64,000 nucleotides of DNA from Gautieria morchelliformis (lineage: Eukaryota > Basidiomycota > Agaricomycetes > Gomphales > Gomphaceae): NCBI GenBank assembly GCA_015179125.1, contig WHVA01000174.1, positions 62,001-126,000 of the forward strand. Reading direction: 5' to 3'. The stretch's first letter is position 1. Every line of letters begins with the position of its first letter. Of this stretch, positions 40,639 to 51,809 are shown in pieces. A program made the translations under genes and the position numbers. The notes below the pieces were generated by a model. The model was given only the letters and a program-made list of their open reading frames with translations, was not told the origin of the DNA and did no database searches.

Positions 40639-41489
40639 ATGGTCCACATAGCTTCAGATATGAAATTTCAAGCGAATCGGAGCGATATCAAGCAAGATAT
40701 CGTTGTTCGAAGTTTGCACGCTAAAACGGAAGCAAATCTGATGCGCGCCTTAGGTACTGCAAACAGGTGTAACAACCCCTTCAAAAACTTTTGTAACCAG
40801 CATGGCATCATCATGGAGACCACCGCCCCCTATTCACCGGCCCAGAACGGCATCGCTGAGCGGCTCAATAGAACCTTACTTAAGCATGCCCGCGCTATGA
40901 TATTTGCCAAGGACTTACCTAAAGTACTGTGGCCGGAGGCAGTGGCATACGCTTGCTATATCAAGAACAGATGCCCGACCCGGGTGCTTGGAGCTACAAT
41001 TACCCCTTATCAAGCCTTTTTTGGAAGGAAACCCGATGTATCGTGGCTTGAAGAATTTGGAACGCAGTGTTGGGTGATGGTACCGGATCAGCGCCGGGCC
41101 AAACTGGATCCAAAAGCTGAGGATCACCTATTCGTTGGTGTCGCTGAACACGCAAAGGCCTGGAAATACTACAACAAACATTCCAGGCATATTCAAATTT
41201 CCAGGAATATCACATTTGACAACAGCGACACTAAACTATATACCATACCTGACGAAGACAAGAACGGAGTGGCTGTGCTCGAGGGGGAGACAGGAATGTG
41301 CGAACAACAGCCCGAGGAAGAGGAAGTGAATGAAAGAGCGGAGGATGTCACCCCCCACACGTCTGTGATGACCACATCAACGGCACCACCCGAGGAACAG
41401 GCACCTGAGATCCAGTGCAGCAGCTGAATAACCAATAGGCCAGACTACTGGAAGCTCAATGACCCGGATCGAGCATTAATCAGCAAGGA
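40639..41489 (+). pseudogene. Copia integrase C-terminal part (element B)
   Basis: The open frame contains CNNPFKNFCNQHGI, then APYSPAQNGIAERLNRTL with the catalytic Glu of the DDE triad and the GKxW/connection region (YQAFFGRKPDVSWL, FGTQCWVMVPDQ). The first Asp and the usual D(N)GGE motif are not present upstream of about 40770, where similarity stops. A stop (TGA at about 41425) follows the acidic linker, after which the frame continues into the RT region beyond element C. Confidence 0.87.
41485..41489 (+). repeat. Target-site duplication of element C, left copy (aagga)
   Basis: The five bases directly before TGTTACG of the left LTR; identical to 49390-49394. Confidence 0.9.
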
Positions 41490-42152
41490 TGTTACGTATC
41501 GAGATTTCCGCTAAGTCGGAACTGGAAAGGACAGTGGCTTCAACTTGTAGGTTGCGCCCCCAATGAACTATCGTCCTAGGTATTTCGGAAATGGGTCGGA
41601 AGTCGGAATGCACTGAACTGAAGGTTGGTCGGAACTTGGGTTGGAACCGAGGCGGAAGGCGGAAGACGGAAAGGCAGAGGGACTGAGGACTTGCTAGACT
41701 TGCTGTGCTAAGAACAGGAGATGGAGCGAAGGAAATCAAGTATCGAAGGTGATTATCTGATTGCAGAATAACAGAAATACATGAGGGGTTTTTATACAAA
41801 GCGCAGAAACAACAAGTAATGGTATGATACTAAGCAAGTTCCGGAGAGTGCGGGAATCGGATAGACATACGGGGTAAGTAACTAATACGGAACAATGGTT
41901 GACAAGGGGGGTGCAGGGTAGGGTAAGTACAATGGCAAAGAACAAGGCGGGTAAGTACAATAGGCATCGGAAGAAATGGAACTACGGAAATGGTATCTTG
42001 CTGTGCTCAGGGTCGAGTACGGGGGCCGGGCCAGGGGTACTGAAAGAACAAGGGAGGAGGGTTGCGGATGTTGCGGATGTCGGAATAGAGTCAGAGGTGG
42101 CGCGGAGGATGTGCGGAGGTGGCGGAGATGGTTGATCGGAACAGTCGTAACA
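41490..42152 (-). repeat. 3' LTR of element C
   Basis: 663 bases with TG...CA ends (TGTTACG, CGTAACA); within its first 230 bases cggaa occurs eight times. Confidence 0.93.
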
Positions 42153-42273
42153 GTATCTCCCTTTCAAGGTCGAGCCCTGCGAGACCACAGATTGGGTCAC
42201 GTGACCTGTGAACAATACGCGTCGGAGTTCGAAAGAAAGGCGGGAGAAACATCACGTCGATTTCTGATCCATC

Positions 42274-43475
42274 ATGAGCTCTCTTCCTGAATTCTCGAAA
42301 ATGACCAGTGCTCAGATGAAAGAGCATTTTGCGAACGTTCTCGCTGAGAAGGAGCTGGCGGAAAAGCGCGAGGCCGAGGAGGCGGCGAAAAGAGAGAAGG
42401 AACGACTGGAGGAGGTGCGCAGGGAGGAAGAGTGCAGGGAAAAAGAGCGCAAGGACCAGGAGGCACACGATCGGCTGGAACGCGAGCGCGAGCTTGAGCG
42501 CATCGAGCACGAACGCGAGGAGAGGGAGGCCGAAGAAGCTGCGGAGAAGCTTGCGGAGGAGCAAGCTGCTGCGGAAAAGGCCACCGTGGAGAAGGGGGAG
42601 GAAATTCGCGAGTCGCAGAAAGTAAGTGTTTCTTGTTCTTGATGGTATGGAGTTGACCATCGGAACAGGAAAAGGCTGCGGACGCGGACCAGGAGTCCGA
42701 GCGGAGTGGACCTCCGTCAGAAGCGTCGCCGGAAGAAACCCCGAGGCCAATGAACAAGGGCAAAGGGAAGGCGACGGCGGAATGGCGGGCGGCACAGGAG
42801 GAGAAACAGCGCCGGAAGGAGAGGGCCAAGAGGAAGGCTCTGGAAGAAGACGGCGCATCGCAGCCTAGCTGTGATGCCTGTCTTGAGAAAGGTCTTCCGT
42901 GCGTATGGGATTTGGCGGGAAAGGCCACGGCCTGTAATCGTTGCAAGGACGCGAAGCGGGCATGTGTGGTCGACGGGTTTAAGGCCAGGGTGATGGCCAA
43001 GCGGAGGAAAACCGGAGGATCGGAGGTTGGCTCGGAAAAGCCTACTCAGGGCGCGCGGAAACCCTTGTCCAGGGCTGCCAAGGCGAGGGGAGTCCAGGAT
43101 GGGCTGGAGGCGAGCGGAAGTGGGACGACACGGGAGGAGCAGGTGGCGGATCCGCTTGCGGATATCGCCAGGTCGCTCCGGGGACTGCTTCGACAGGGGG
43201 AGCAGGTGTTGCAGATGCAACACCACTTCTACCTGGCAGTCGTGGATCGGCTTGGTGCATACGAGGACCAATTCGACCAGATCGTTGCGGAACTGAGGTG
43301 GATGCAGGAGAGGGACGACTCGGAAGTGGAGGCGGAAGTGTCTGAGGGCGAGGTCCAGGACGTGCAGAGGTTTGCAGAGGAGCATGGGGGAACGGAAATG
43401 TGGAGGATCCGGAAGCGGAAGACTGGGCGGGCTTTGGTGAGGACACGATGGAGGATGACTAGGGGTCGGAAATGA
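42274..43475 (+). CDS. Antisense zinc-cluster protein encoded inside chromovirus C
   Basis: Two exons, 42274-42621 and 42669-43475, with intron 42622-42668 (GTAAGT...AACAG), give an uninterrupted 384-residue protein on the strand opposite to gag-pol. Residues 1-116 are a highly charged Glu/Arg/Lys coiled coil (many EREREL-type heptads). A second charged region leads to a perfect Zn(II)2Cys6-type cluster: CDACLEKGLPC, ten residues, CNRCKDAKRAC (bases 42870-42965), followed by a basic stretch (KARVMAKRRKTG). A helical segment (DIARSLRGLLRQGEQVLQM) and an acidic C-terminus follow. Zn2Cys6 domains are fungal DNA-binding modules, so a DNA-binding or regulatory role is an inference. The gene lies between the chromodomain end of pol and the 3' LTR, and element D has a counterpart at the same place. 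Start chosen: first ATG of the frame. Confidence 0.85.
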
Positions 43476-43591
43476 CATGTAGAATATATTTCTTGGAACA
43501 TCGGAACTAGAGTAGTGAAAGAATTAATCGGATTTGACTTGTGACTGAAAGAGTGAAAACGGAGTAGGATGGTGGAAATGGTGGGGACAAC

Positions 43592-44893
43592 TTAATGCGC
43601 GAGAAGGGGTCCGGGCTTGGCAGGGTATGCCTTGTGGAAATCTGAGACGAGTTCGGAGGCGTGGTCGAGTTCTGTGGCGGAAATCCAGGAAGTCTCTTCA
43701 TCGGTGTTTTCATAGCCTGCCCACTTGACTAGGTACTGGAGTTGGCAGCGGTATCGTCTGTCTAGCTTGGAGTTGAGAATTTCCGAGATCTCATATTCCG
43801 GTTCTCCGTCGATGACGACTGGCGGAGGCGGAGGTTGTTCTTGATTCGGAATTGTATTCGGAACTGCGGGCTGAAGCATGGACACAGGGAACACCGGGTG
43901 TACTGCGCGCATATTGTCAGGAAGTCTGAGAGTGAAAGAACGACTGCCGGCCTTAGCGATGATCTCGTAAGGGCCAAGGTATTTCTCAGAGAGCTTCTTC
44001 GAGGGGCGAGTGGTGTGGAAGTTTTCAGCTTTGACAAAGACTTTGTCGCCTATCTCGAATGCCAGTTGCGGAAGTTGTTTCCGATCGGCGGAAGTTTGGT
44101 ATCTCTTTTGTGCAGCGGAAATGTTCTCTCGGAGGTGCTGGTGAAGGTCGTCGAGTTCCACAACGAAATCTCGGGCTCTTGCAGAGGCGAGGTTGCGTTC
44201 AGGATGGATGGTGAGATTCGGGTGGTAGCCCTTGTTGGCGTAAAAGGGTGAAATCCCGGTGGTAGCGGAAGGCGCATTGTTGTAGGCAAATTCCGCGAGC
44301 GGAAGGAGGTTGGACCAATTGCTGTGTTGATAGTTGCAATAGACGCGGAGATACTGCTCAAGGGTCTGATTAGTACGTTCCATTTGTCCGTCTCCTTCGG
44401 GGTGATAACCGGAAGTGAAATGGAGCTTCATGTCGAGAGCCTTGCCGAGTGTGCGGAAAAACGATGACACGAATTCTGATCCACGGTCGGAAGTGACATG
44501 GGAAGGGATTCCGTGCTTGGAAAAGACGTGGAGCACGAAGAGCTGTGCGAGCTGGGCGGAAGTGATGGTGTCGTAGGTCGGAATAAAGATGGACTGCTTT
44601 GTAAGGCGGTCAACGATCACTAGAATGGTATCATAGCCAGATGACTTAGGAAGTTTCTCAATGAAATCCATGGATATCGAATTCCACGGTTGTTCCGGGA
44701 TCGGAAGTTGCTTCAGGAGGCCGTAGGGTTTGTGACGTTGGGGCTTGGCGCGCATACAGGTGGTGCATGACTTGCAGTAGTCTTGGACCATCGTGCGGAG
44801 GAGAGGCCAAGTATATGTACGTTGGATTATGTCGAGGGTTTTGTTCTGGCCTTGGTGTCCTGAGAGCGGATGATCGTGGCTTTGTTGGAGCAC
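43592..44893 (-). pseudogene. Integrase with C-terminal chromodomain (element C)
   Basis: A continuous frame of 433 codons: zinc module (HDHPLSGHQGQNKT, CKSCTTCMRAK), core with SMDFIEKLP (Asp), VTSDRGSEF (Asp) and EGDGQMERTNQTL (Glu), a GPYEII-type C-terminal domain, and a chromodomain (EYEISEILNSKLDRR, QYLVKWAGY, ETSWISATEL). The chromodomain places the element among chromoviruses, whose chromodomains target methylated-histone heterochromatin. The frame is intact here, but the polyprotein upstream is broken. Confidence 0.9.
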
Positions 44894-44936
44894 GCGAAGT
44901 CGTAGATCGTTGGTATCCGGAACGTAAATCCGGGAC

Positions 44937-47453
44937 TTGTACCGGAGAAATCCGTTGGAATCGAGGGACCATCAAGTACTGGTGGGGTCATCGAGGTGGG
45001 CTGCGGAGATGGGGTCGGAACGAACTGCGGAACAGATGTCAGAATGGAGAGACTCAGTGTCCATAATGATTGAGGCGCGGAGTAGTGGAAACTGCAATGC
45101 TGTGGCACGCAGGGATGATGCCAGTTGCTCAGTAGAGAATACTGGGCGGAAGTTGTGCGGATTAACGCTGGCATAGTCGCTACTTCCCTCTTTTGGGTAG
45201 ACGTCCCAACGTCTAGTGAGTGCGTCGGGTTTTGCTCCGAGCTTTCCGGGGCGGAAGCGGATCACCATGTTGAACTGTGAGAGATATTCAGACCAGGGAC
45301 TTGACGGCGAGTCAAAATCTTAGTAGTCGCGAAATACTCAAGGTTCTTATGATCCGTTACAACATCGATCGGATAGGTTGGACCTTCGAGGTAGTGTCTC
45401 CAAATTTTGAAGGCTTCGAAAATCCAAGTAGTTCCTTATCGTGGACGTCATAGTTGAGTTCCGGGGTGGAAAATGTGCGGGAATGAAAGGCGATCGGATG
45501 AATTTCTCTGTCGTCGGGGGAAATGATGGAAAGAATGGCGGCTAGCGCGTAGTCGGAAGCGTCGGTTTCGAGTACAAGTTGGGCATCAGGAATCCAGAAA
45601 CCGAGTATGGGAGCCGTAGTGAAGGCCGATTTGAGGGCTTCAAATGCGGAATGGCATTCTGGAGTGAAATTCCATGGGGCACCCTTCCTGGTGAGACGCG
45701 TGAGCGGAATAGTAATGTCGGAAAAGTTATAAATGAAACACCGGTAAAAGTTGGCGAAGCCAAGGAAAGACTGCACATCCTTAACACGTCGGGGTTCCGG
45801 CCATTCTTGAATTGTCTTGACCTTGTCCTCTGCCATGGTAAGACCTGTTGGAGAGAGGATGTAGCCGAGGTATTCGACCGTGTCGCGATGCCATTCGCAT
45901 TTCTCTGCTTTTGCGTAGAGATGATGTTTGCGGAGACGGCGGAGTACTTCGCGGACATGTTCCCGATGTTTTTCCGGTGTGTCGGAATAGGTGAGGATGT
46001 CGTCAATGTAGACTAGGACGCATACGTCGAGGAGGTCGGAAAATACGTCGTTCATGAATCGCTGAAAAGCAGCGGGAGCATTGGTTAGACCGAAAGGCAT
46101 GACAACCCACTCAAAAGCACCGTAGTGGGTGCGGAAAGTGGTTTTCCACTCGTCACCTTCCGGATGCGGACAAGGTGATAAGCGTGCCGGAGGTCAATTT
46201 TGGTGTAGCGCCCTGCGGGGAATGTCGAGTAGGTCGGAAATGCGTGGAAGCGGATATTTGTCCTTCTTAGTGAGGGCGTTGAGTCCGCGGAAATCGACGC
46301 AGAGGCGGAGAGATCCATCCTTCTTCTTGACGAAAAGGACCGGAGCGCCGTGCGGAGACAGCGAAGGGTGGATGAAGCCCATGTTGAGGTGTTCATCGAC
46401 GAACTCGCAGAGAGTTTGGAGTTCACTTTGCGAAAGGGAGTAGATCGGTCCAAGGGGCGGAGATGCTCCTTCTTCCAAATCTATCTTCAGATCGTAAGGT
46501 CGATGTTCAGCAGGTTTGTCGGCTTTGGCCTTATTGAACACGTCCGGGAAGTCACGATATTCTTCCGGAACTGAGCTCATGTCGACCGTAGCGGAAGTCG
46601 AGGCGGAACGAGCCTCGACTGAAGCCGAGTCAGAAAGGTGAAGCTGGAAAACGGTCGTATCTTCTTGCCGTTGCAATACTTGGAAAGCGGTGGCGGAGAC
46701 GAGCGCAATTCGAGGAGCTTCGAGGGGCGGAGGTGCTAAAGCGGGACCGGAGTGTGGAACTGAATCCACGAGCGGAGTTGCAGAAGAGGCCTGAGCCATC
46801 TTTGCGGACGACGTCGGAATAGAAGGAAGTTGATCCGGGGTACGGAACTGTATTTGACCCAATGCCCAGTTAATCGATGGATTATATCGGGTGCGCCAAT
46901 TGTGTCCTAGTACAACGGAACAGCTAGCATCTAGCAGAGTAACTTAAAATGTAACTTCATGGTTGTCCCCAGTAGCGAAATGGATAGACAGATCCACGAC
47001 TTGAGAAATTGCCGTGTTGGAAGATCCGTCGAAAAGGCGGAGTGGAATTGTCGGAATGTTGCAGGTTGGAAGTTTATGTTTCAAAACAAAGTCGGAATCG
47101 AGGAAACAATGAGTCGAACCGGAGTCGACCAATGCTGTGAATGGGGGTGCAGAAATTGTGTCGGAAGTGAGCGGAACAGAGAGGGAGTCGGAGGATGAAA
47201 GAGCAGATGTGTTGAGTTTAACCTCGTTTGTCGCACGAATGGGGTCAACACAGCCCTCAGCTCGTGCGGAGGCCGGAGGACTGCTGACTATTTTTTTGCA
47301 TCCGTAGCGGGAGCCGCTTCGGATTTCTCTTCCATCTTCACCGCACGGCCCTTGGCCTTTGCAGCGGAAGCAGAAGCTCAGGTGCAATCGTGAGCGACGT
47401 GACCTCCTTTGCCGCAGAAAAGGCAAAGGTTGTTGTCCATGCGACGCTGGCAT
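44937..47453 (-). pseudogene. Protease, reverse transcriptase and RNase H of element C (broken)
   Basis: Protease (VDSGSTHCFLDSDF) at about 47120-47090; its frame is ended by a TAA near 46944, beyond which [16 protein letters not shown] continues in the same frame. Reverse transcriptase spans 46862-45357 in two frames: [20 protein letters not shown], then MPFGLTNAPAAFQRF and VYIDDILTYS. RNase H shows ETDASDYALAAILS and ends in HDKELLGF, with further frame changes near 45400 and 45270. Domain order is standard for Ty3/gypsy. The nonsense codon and several indels make it non-autonomous. Confidence 0.87.
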
Positions 47454-48681
47454 TCTACAGGGGTTAGTTTTCCGTCCTTCCCAAGTTTGTCGGAAAGATC
47501 CGGAGTACTCTTCCGGACGTTGGTGTTGGAACCAGAGGCCTGGTTATTGCGAGGGGTGGAGTTGTTGTTCCGGTTGCCGGAGTTGGATCCGGAACTGTTG
47601 TTGTTGTTGTTGTTTCCGGAGTTATTGTTTCCGGAATTAGTCTTCTTCTTGTCTTTGTCAGACTTCTTGTCGGAAGACTTGTCGTTCTTGCTCTGGGCGG
47701 AAGTTTCGCGAGCGATCTTGGAATGTCTTTCCCAGTAGCGCGAATCGATGGATTGGGCAAGGTTGCGGAGGTCGGTAAGGGTGGCGGGTTTTCCGACGCG
47801 GGCAATTTCATCCTTGATGCGGGATGGCAAGCCCATGTAAAACTGGCGTCGGAGTGCGGCTTCTCCCCATTGGACTCGAGGAGCAAGCTGCTGGAACGTG
47901 ACAATATATTTAGCTATCTTATGAGTGTCTTTCATACGAAGCTTATCGAGTTCATTTTCCGCATCGGCTTCCATGTCAAATGGTCCGAAGTTGCTGCGGA
48001 GTTCGGAAACGAAGTTGTGGTAATCGTTGGCCCAGTTGACGAGAGCGAACGGATCCATGAGGGCGGGTTCGAAATAGTCGAGAGCGTGCCTCGGAGATAG
48101 GAAAGGGCATAATTGACCTTTCGTTCGTCGTCGGGAAAGGCGTCGGGACGATCACGGAAGTTGAGTTGAAGCTGGACCAGAAATGGTTGGAGCTTCTTGG
48201 GGTCGGAACTGTCGAACTGATATGGTTCGTGGACCTTTGTCTTGGGGCGTGGTGGTGCTTGGGCCGGGCGCTGAAGTTGTCCGGCTAGCATGGCGATGGC
48301 TTGTGCAAGATCCGGAACTGGCGTGGGAGGAGCTGGGTTGGCGGGAATCTGAGGTGGAATTGGAGGTGGAGGACCGCCTGGGGGGCCGCCTGGTGGTGGT
48401 CCTGGTGGAGGTGGTGGTGGTGGAGCTGGGCGTCGGAATGACGCTGCTGTTTGTTCGCCGCTGCTACTCGTCGAATTCCCGTCATAGTTGGGATTGTCGT
48501 CGGGATTAGCGTCGGGAACTTCTTCGAAGCGTTGTGGAATAGCATCGGAGAGCTCATCGTCAGCATGAGAGCTGCCAGAGGGTTCCGCGTGCCTTGGTGC
48601 TGCAGATCTAAGACTGCCAAAATAAGAGAGAGCTTCGACAGCTCCTGCTCGAGCTGAGGTAGCTGTGGTACGAGGAGGCAT
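47378..48681 (-). pseudogene. Gag of element C with CCHC knuckle, one frameshift
   Basis: Starts MPPRTTATSARAG at 48681. After a Pro-rich low-complexity region the capsid-like domain begins (LRTFL-like LQLNFRDRPDAF, VNYALSYLRG). At about 48098 one base appears to be missing, and the frame continues as MDPFALVNWANDYHNF, ELRSNFGPFD, then an Asn/Ser-rich stretch and the knuckle CLFCGKGGHVAHDC at the end (about 47385-47425). The Asn-rich run is encoded by gtt repeats on the plus strand. Confidence 0.87.
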
Positions 48682-48714
48682 AGTGATAGTTATCGGGTGG
48701 GAATCAGATAATAC

Positions 48715-49389
48715 TGTTACGTATCGAGATTTCCACTAAGTCGGAACTGGAAAGGACAGTGGCTTCAACTTGTAGGTTGCGCCCCCAATGAACTATCGTC
48801 CTAGGTATTTCGGAAATGGGTCGGAAGTCGGAATGCACTGAACTGAAGGTTGGTCGGAACTTGGGTCGGAACCGAGGCGGAAGGCGGAAGACGGAAAGGT
48901 GGAGGGACTGAGGACTTGCTAGACTCGCTGTGCTAAGAACAGGAGATGGAGTGAAGGAAATCAAGTATCAAAGGTGATTATCTGATTGCAGAATAACAGA
49001 AATACATGAGGGGTTTTTATACAAAGCGCAGAAACAACAAGTAATGGTATGATACTAAGCAAGTTCCGGAGAGTGCGGGAATCGGATAGACATACGGGGT
49101 AAGTAACTAATATGGAACAATGGTTGACAAGGGGGGTGCAGGGTAGGGTAAGTACAATGGCAAAGAACAAGGCGGGTAAGTACAATAGGCATCGGAAGAA
49201 ATGGAACTACGGAAATGGTATCTTGCTGTGCTCAGGGTCGAGTACGGGGGCCGGTATCTGGAGGTGGCCAGGGGTACTGAAAGAACAAGGGAGGAGGGTT
49301 GCGGATGTTGCGGATGTCAGAATAGAGTCAGAGGTGGCGCGGAGGATGTGCGGAGGTGGCGGAGATGGTTGATCGGAACAGTCGTAACA
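48715..49389 (-). repeat. 5' LTR of element C
   Basis: 675 bases; identical in structure to 41490-42152 except nine transitions and a 12-base insertion near 49254. The following five bases (aagga, 49390-49394) are the right target-site duplication. Confidence 0.93.
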
Positions 49390-50985
49390 AAGGACATTGT
49401 CACTGAGCCAAGCAGTTACAATGAAGCAATTAATCAATTGGATGCTCCCATTTGGGAGAAAGCAATGGAAACAGAAATAGAACAGCACAGAGAGATTGGG
49501 ACATGGGAACTAGTGAAACCGCCGCCAGACCGCAATATTATTGGGTGTCGATGGGCATACGCAGTGAAAACAAAGACAGATGGAGAGTTTGAGAAAGGAA
49601 AGGCACGGGTAGTTGCGCAAGGGTTCACTCAGAGGCCAGGAATGGATTACTATGACATAACCTCACCCGTCGTCAAGTTCGACTCTTTAAGACTTCTATT
49701 GGCTATCGCAAACTCTAGGGACTGGGAGATTGAGATGATGGACGTAAAGGGAGCTTACCTCAACTCGAAACTGGAAGAAGAAATTTACATGAAACAGCCA
49801 GAGGGTTTCAACGACGGATCAGGATGAGTATTAAAGTTGCACTGCATGATATACGGACTCAAACAAGCTGGACGTGCTTGACACCAGCGGCTCCGCAATG
49901 AACTACTCAATCTCGATTACACCCAAAGCTCGGCAGATGAATGTATTTACATCAGGAGATCCAGATCCAACATCGAGGCCATAGCTGTATATGTTGATGA
50001 TTTAGGCCTGGTCGCAAACACAATCAGCGGGATGACTAGGATGAAAAAGGAGCTCAATGAGAAATTTGTGATGACGGATTTGGGGGAAATGAGCAGGATT
50101 TTAGGGATAAGAGTGGAAAGGAATAGGGTGGAAGGAACTCTAAAAATCTCTCAAGGAGCATACATCGATGTTATGCTCGCTCGATTCCACATGCAAGAAG
50201 CTTACCCGGTCGCAACCACTTTCAGCATTTCCACCAGACTCGACATACCAAAATCAGGAGAAGTGTCCAATATCAACGTACCTTATGCCCAAGCTGTCAG
50301 CTCGCTCATGTACGTGGCACTCGGAACAAGACCTGACATAGCCTTCGCCATCCAACATCTTAGCCAGTTCACAAACTCCTATGGACTGGAACATTGGACC
50401 GCCATCAAGCATGTCCTCCGTTATCTTAAAGGCACACGAGATGGCGGTATTCTGTTCAGAAAAGAGGCAGGAGACAACCTTGAGTTATTCACTGATGCAG
50501 ACTATGTGAACCGATCTGACGCTAGATCCATCGGCGGGTACATTGTGATTCTTGGAGGAGGAGCAGTCGCCTGGAGTTCGAAAGCCCAACGCACCATCTC
50601 ATTATCTACAACAGAGGCTGAGTACATTGCTATCACCGAAGGAACTAAAGAACTTATCTGGCTTCGGAGAGCGCTCCAGGAACTGGGTTTTGACCGAGTC
50701 CAACTGACTTCTATCAGATCCGACAACTTAGGTGTGATCACACTTTCCCGTGACGCAACCTACCATGCCAGGACCAAACACATCAATGTAGCCTACCACT
50801 TCATCCGCGAGAAGGTGGCCTCTAATGAGGCTTCACTTACCTATGTTAGGTCGAAGGAAAACCCCATGGATCTAATGACGAAGGGGCTTGAAGGACATCA
50901 GCACAAATACTTACGCAATAAATTGGGATTCACCGAGGACAGGGGGAGTATTGGATCTGCCGAAGTGAGGGGGAGTGTTGAGTAA
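49390..50985 (+). pseudogene. Copia reverse transcriptase and RNase H (element B)
   Basis: Directly after element C the copia frame resumes: APIWEKAMETEIEQH, GCRWAYAVKTK, RVVAQGFTQRPGMDYYD, MDVKGAYLNSKLEEEIYMKQ. Two TGA codons (about 49825 and 49878) interrupt YGLKQAGRA. The catalytic box AVYVDDLGLV (about 49984-50010) follows, then the long frame 50032-50985 with RNase H motifs (LFTDADYVNRSDARSIGGY, STTEAEYIAITEGTKEL, HARTKHINVAYHFIRE). The stop at 50983 overlaps the start of the putative 3' LTR. Confidence 0.92.
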
Positions 50986-51234
50986 AGCGGCACTTCTGGC
51001 GTGCTGACATAAGATGATGACGCGTACGAGGCACAAGGAGTCGAGTCAAAGGTATGGGATGGAAAAGGAGTGCAGCAAAGTACAAGGAGCTCCTTGTACT
51101 TTGCTGAACAACAGAACATGTTATAATTAGAATAGCATTTTATGTATTTAAGATGGCACCTCGCATTGCTGTAGATCATCGAATCGAATCACAAAAGACC
51201 TTCATACCTTATTTGTAAGCATATTCGACCTACA
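50976..51234 (+). repeat. Probable 3' LTR of copia element B
   Basis: It begins TGTTGAG after a purine-rich tract (gaggggga) and ends near cctaca at 51234. Only one copy is in the window, so the end is provisional. It contains a TATA-like stretch and a 34-bp perfect palindrome (51073-51106). Confidence 0.6.
51073..51106. repeat. 34-bp perfect palindrome in the copia LTR
   Basis: The sequence from cagcaaagtacaaggag through its exact complement ending in ctttgctg has no loop and no mismatch, centred on gagctc. Confidence 0.95.
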
Positions 51235-51809
51235 CCGATTCCATCTCCGACTCCGCTTTCGGAAATGATTCCGCTTCTGGCAGAACTTCCACCAGTTCTG
51301 TTCACTTTGCCAATTCCACTCCAATTTCCGACTTCTGCTCTCGGAACAGTGTTGGAAGTCAAGTGACTCGCGTAGTGGGTGGCATCAAGGGTCGATCAAG
51401 GGTCAGGGGGATGCAGGATTGATGGCGAGTGCCAAGTGTTGTCCCTGGCTGTGCAGTGTAGTATAATACGGGCTCGCTGACATTGGGGGTCCTTAGACTT
51501 TTCTCTTTGGATTTCCCCTTGTCAGGTGAGAATCCCCTCTCTTGTATACTCAGTTCATTTATACATACTTTGGATTTCCCCTTGTCAGTTGTGTGGTAGT
51601 GTGATCTCCACAACCAGCTAGGGTTGCCCTTACAGCAGAAAAGTCTCTCCCCTAGAGGACCGGCGGTCATACTGCGCGTTGCATTCGCCATAGGTGCGTT
51701 CGGAATCGACTCGGAGATCGCAACCTCTTCTGCGCACATGGTATATGACAGCCCCTCTTCTTACGTTGAGCTCCCAACCCCGGAAATCACGTCTCATATT
51801 TCTCCTTCT
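51235..51809. other. Leader region of gypsy element F, boundaries uncertain
   Basis: Between the copia LTR and the gag of element F. It contains two direct copies of tttggatttccccttgtcag (about 51506 and 51568). The end of a candidate 5' LTR (gttgcccttaca) lies near 51634. Its start could not be fixed, because the second LTR copy is outside the window. Confidence 0.45.

Larger units (their letters stand above)
41490..49389 (-). mobile_element. Ty3/gypsy chromovirus C with antisense accessory gene
   Basis: A 7.9-kb element read on the minus strand: 5' LTR 48715-49389, gag, protease, RT, RNase H, integrase and chromodomain down to 43592, then an antisense spliced gene (42274-43475, plus strand) and the 3' LTR 41490-42152. 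LTR ends are TGTTACG...CGTAACA. The LTRs differ by nine single-base changes that I could see, all transitions, plus one 12-base indel, so insertion is fairly recent. Pol carries several frameshifts and a stop codon. The motif cggaa is strongly repeated along the plus strand. Confidence 0.95.
40639..51234 (+). mobile_element. Ty1/copia retrotransposon B, 5'-truncated and split by element C
   Basis: The left piece (about 40639-41489) carries the end of the integrase and the right piece (49390-51234) the reverse transcriptase/RNase H and 3' LTR; element C lies between with a perfect 5-bp duplication (aagga). Removing element C and one duplication copy restores one frame through the junction. The 5' LTR, gag, protease and first integrase half are missing, so this copy is dead. 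Confidence 0.92.
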
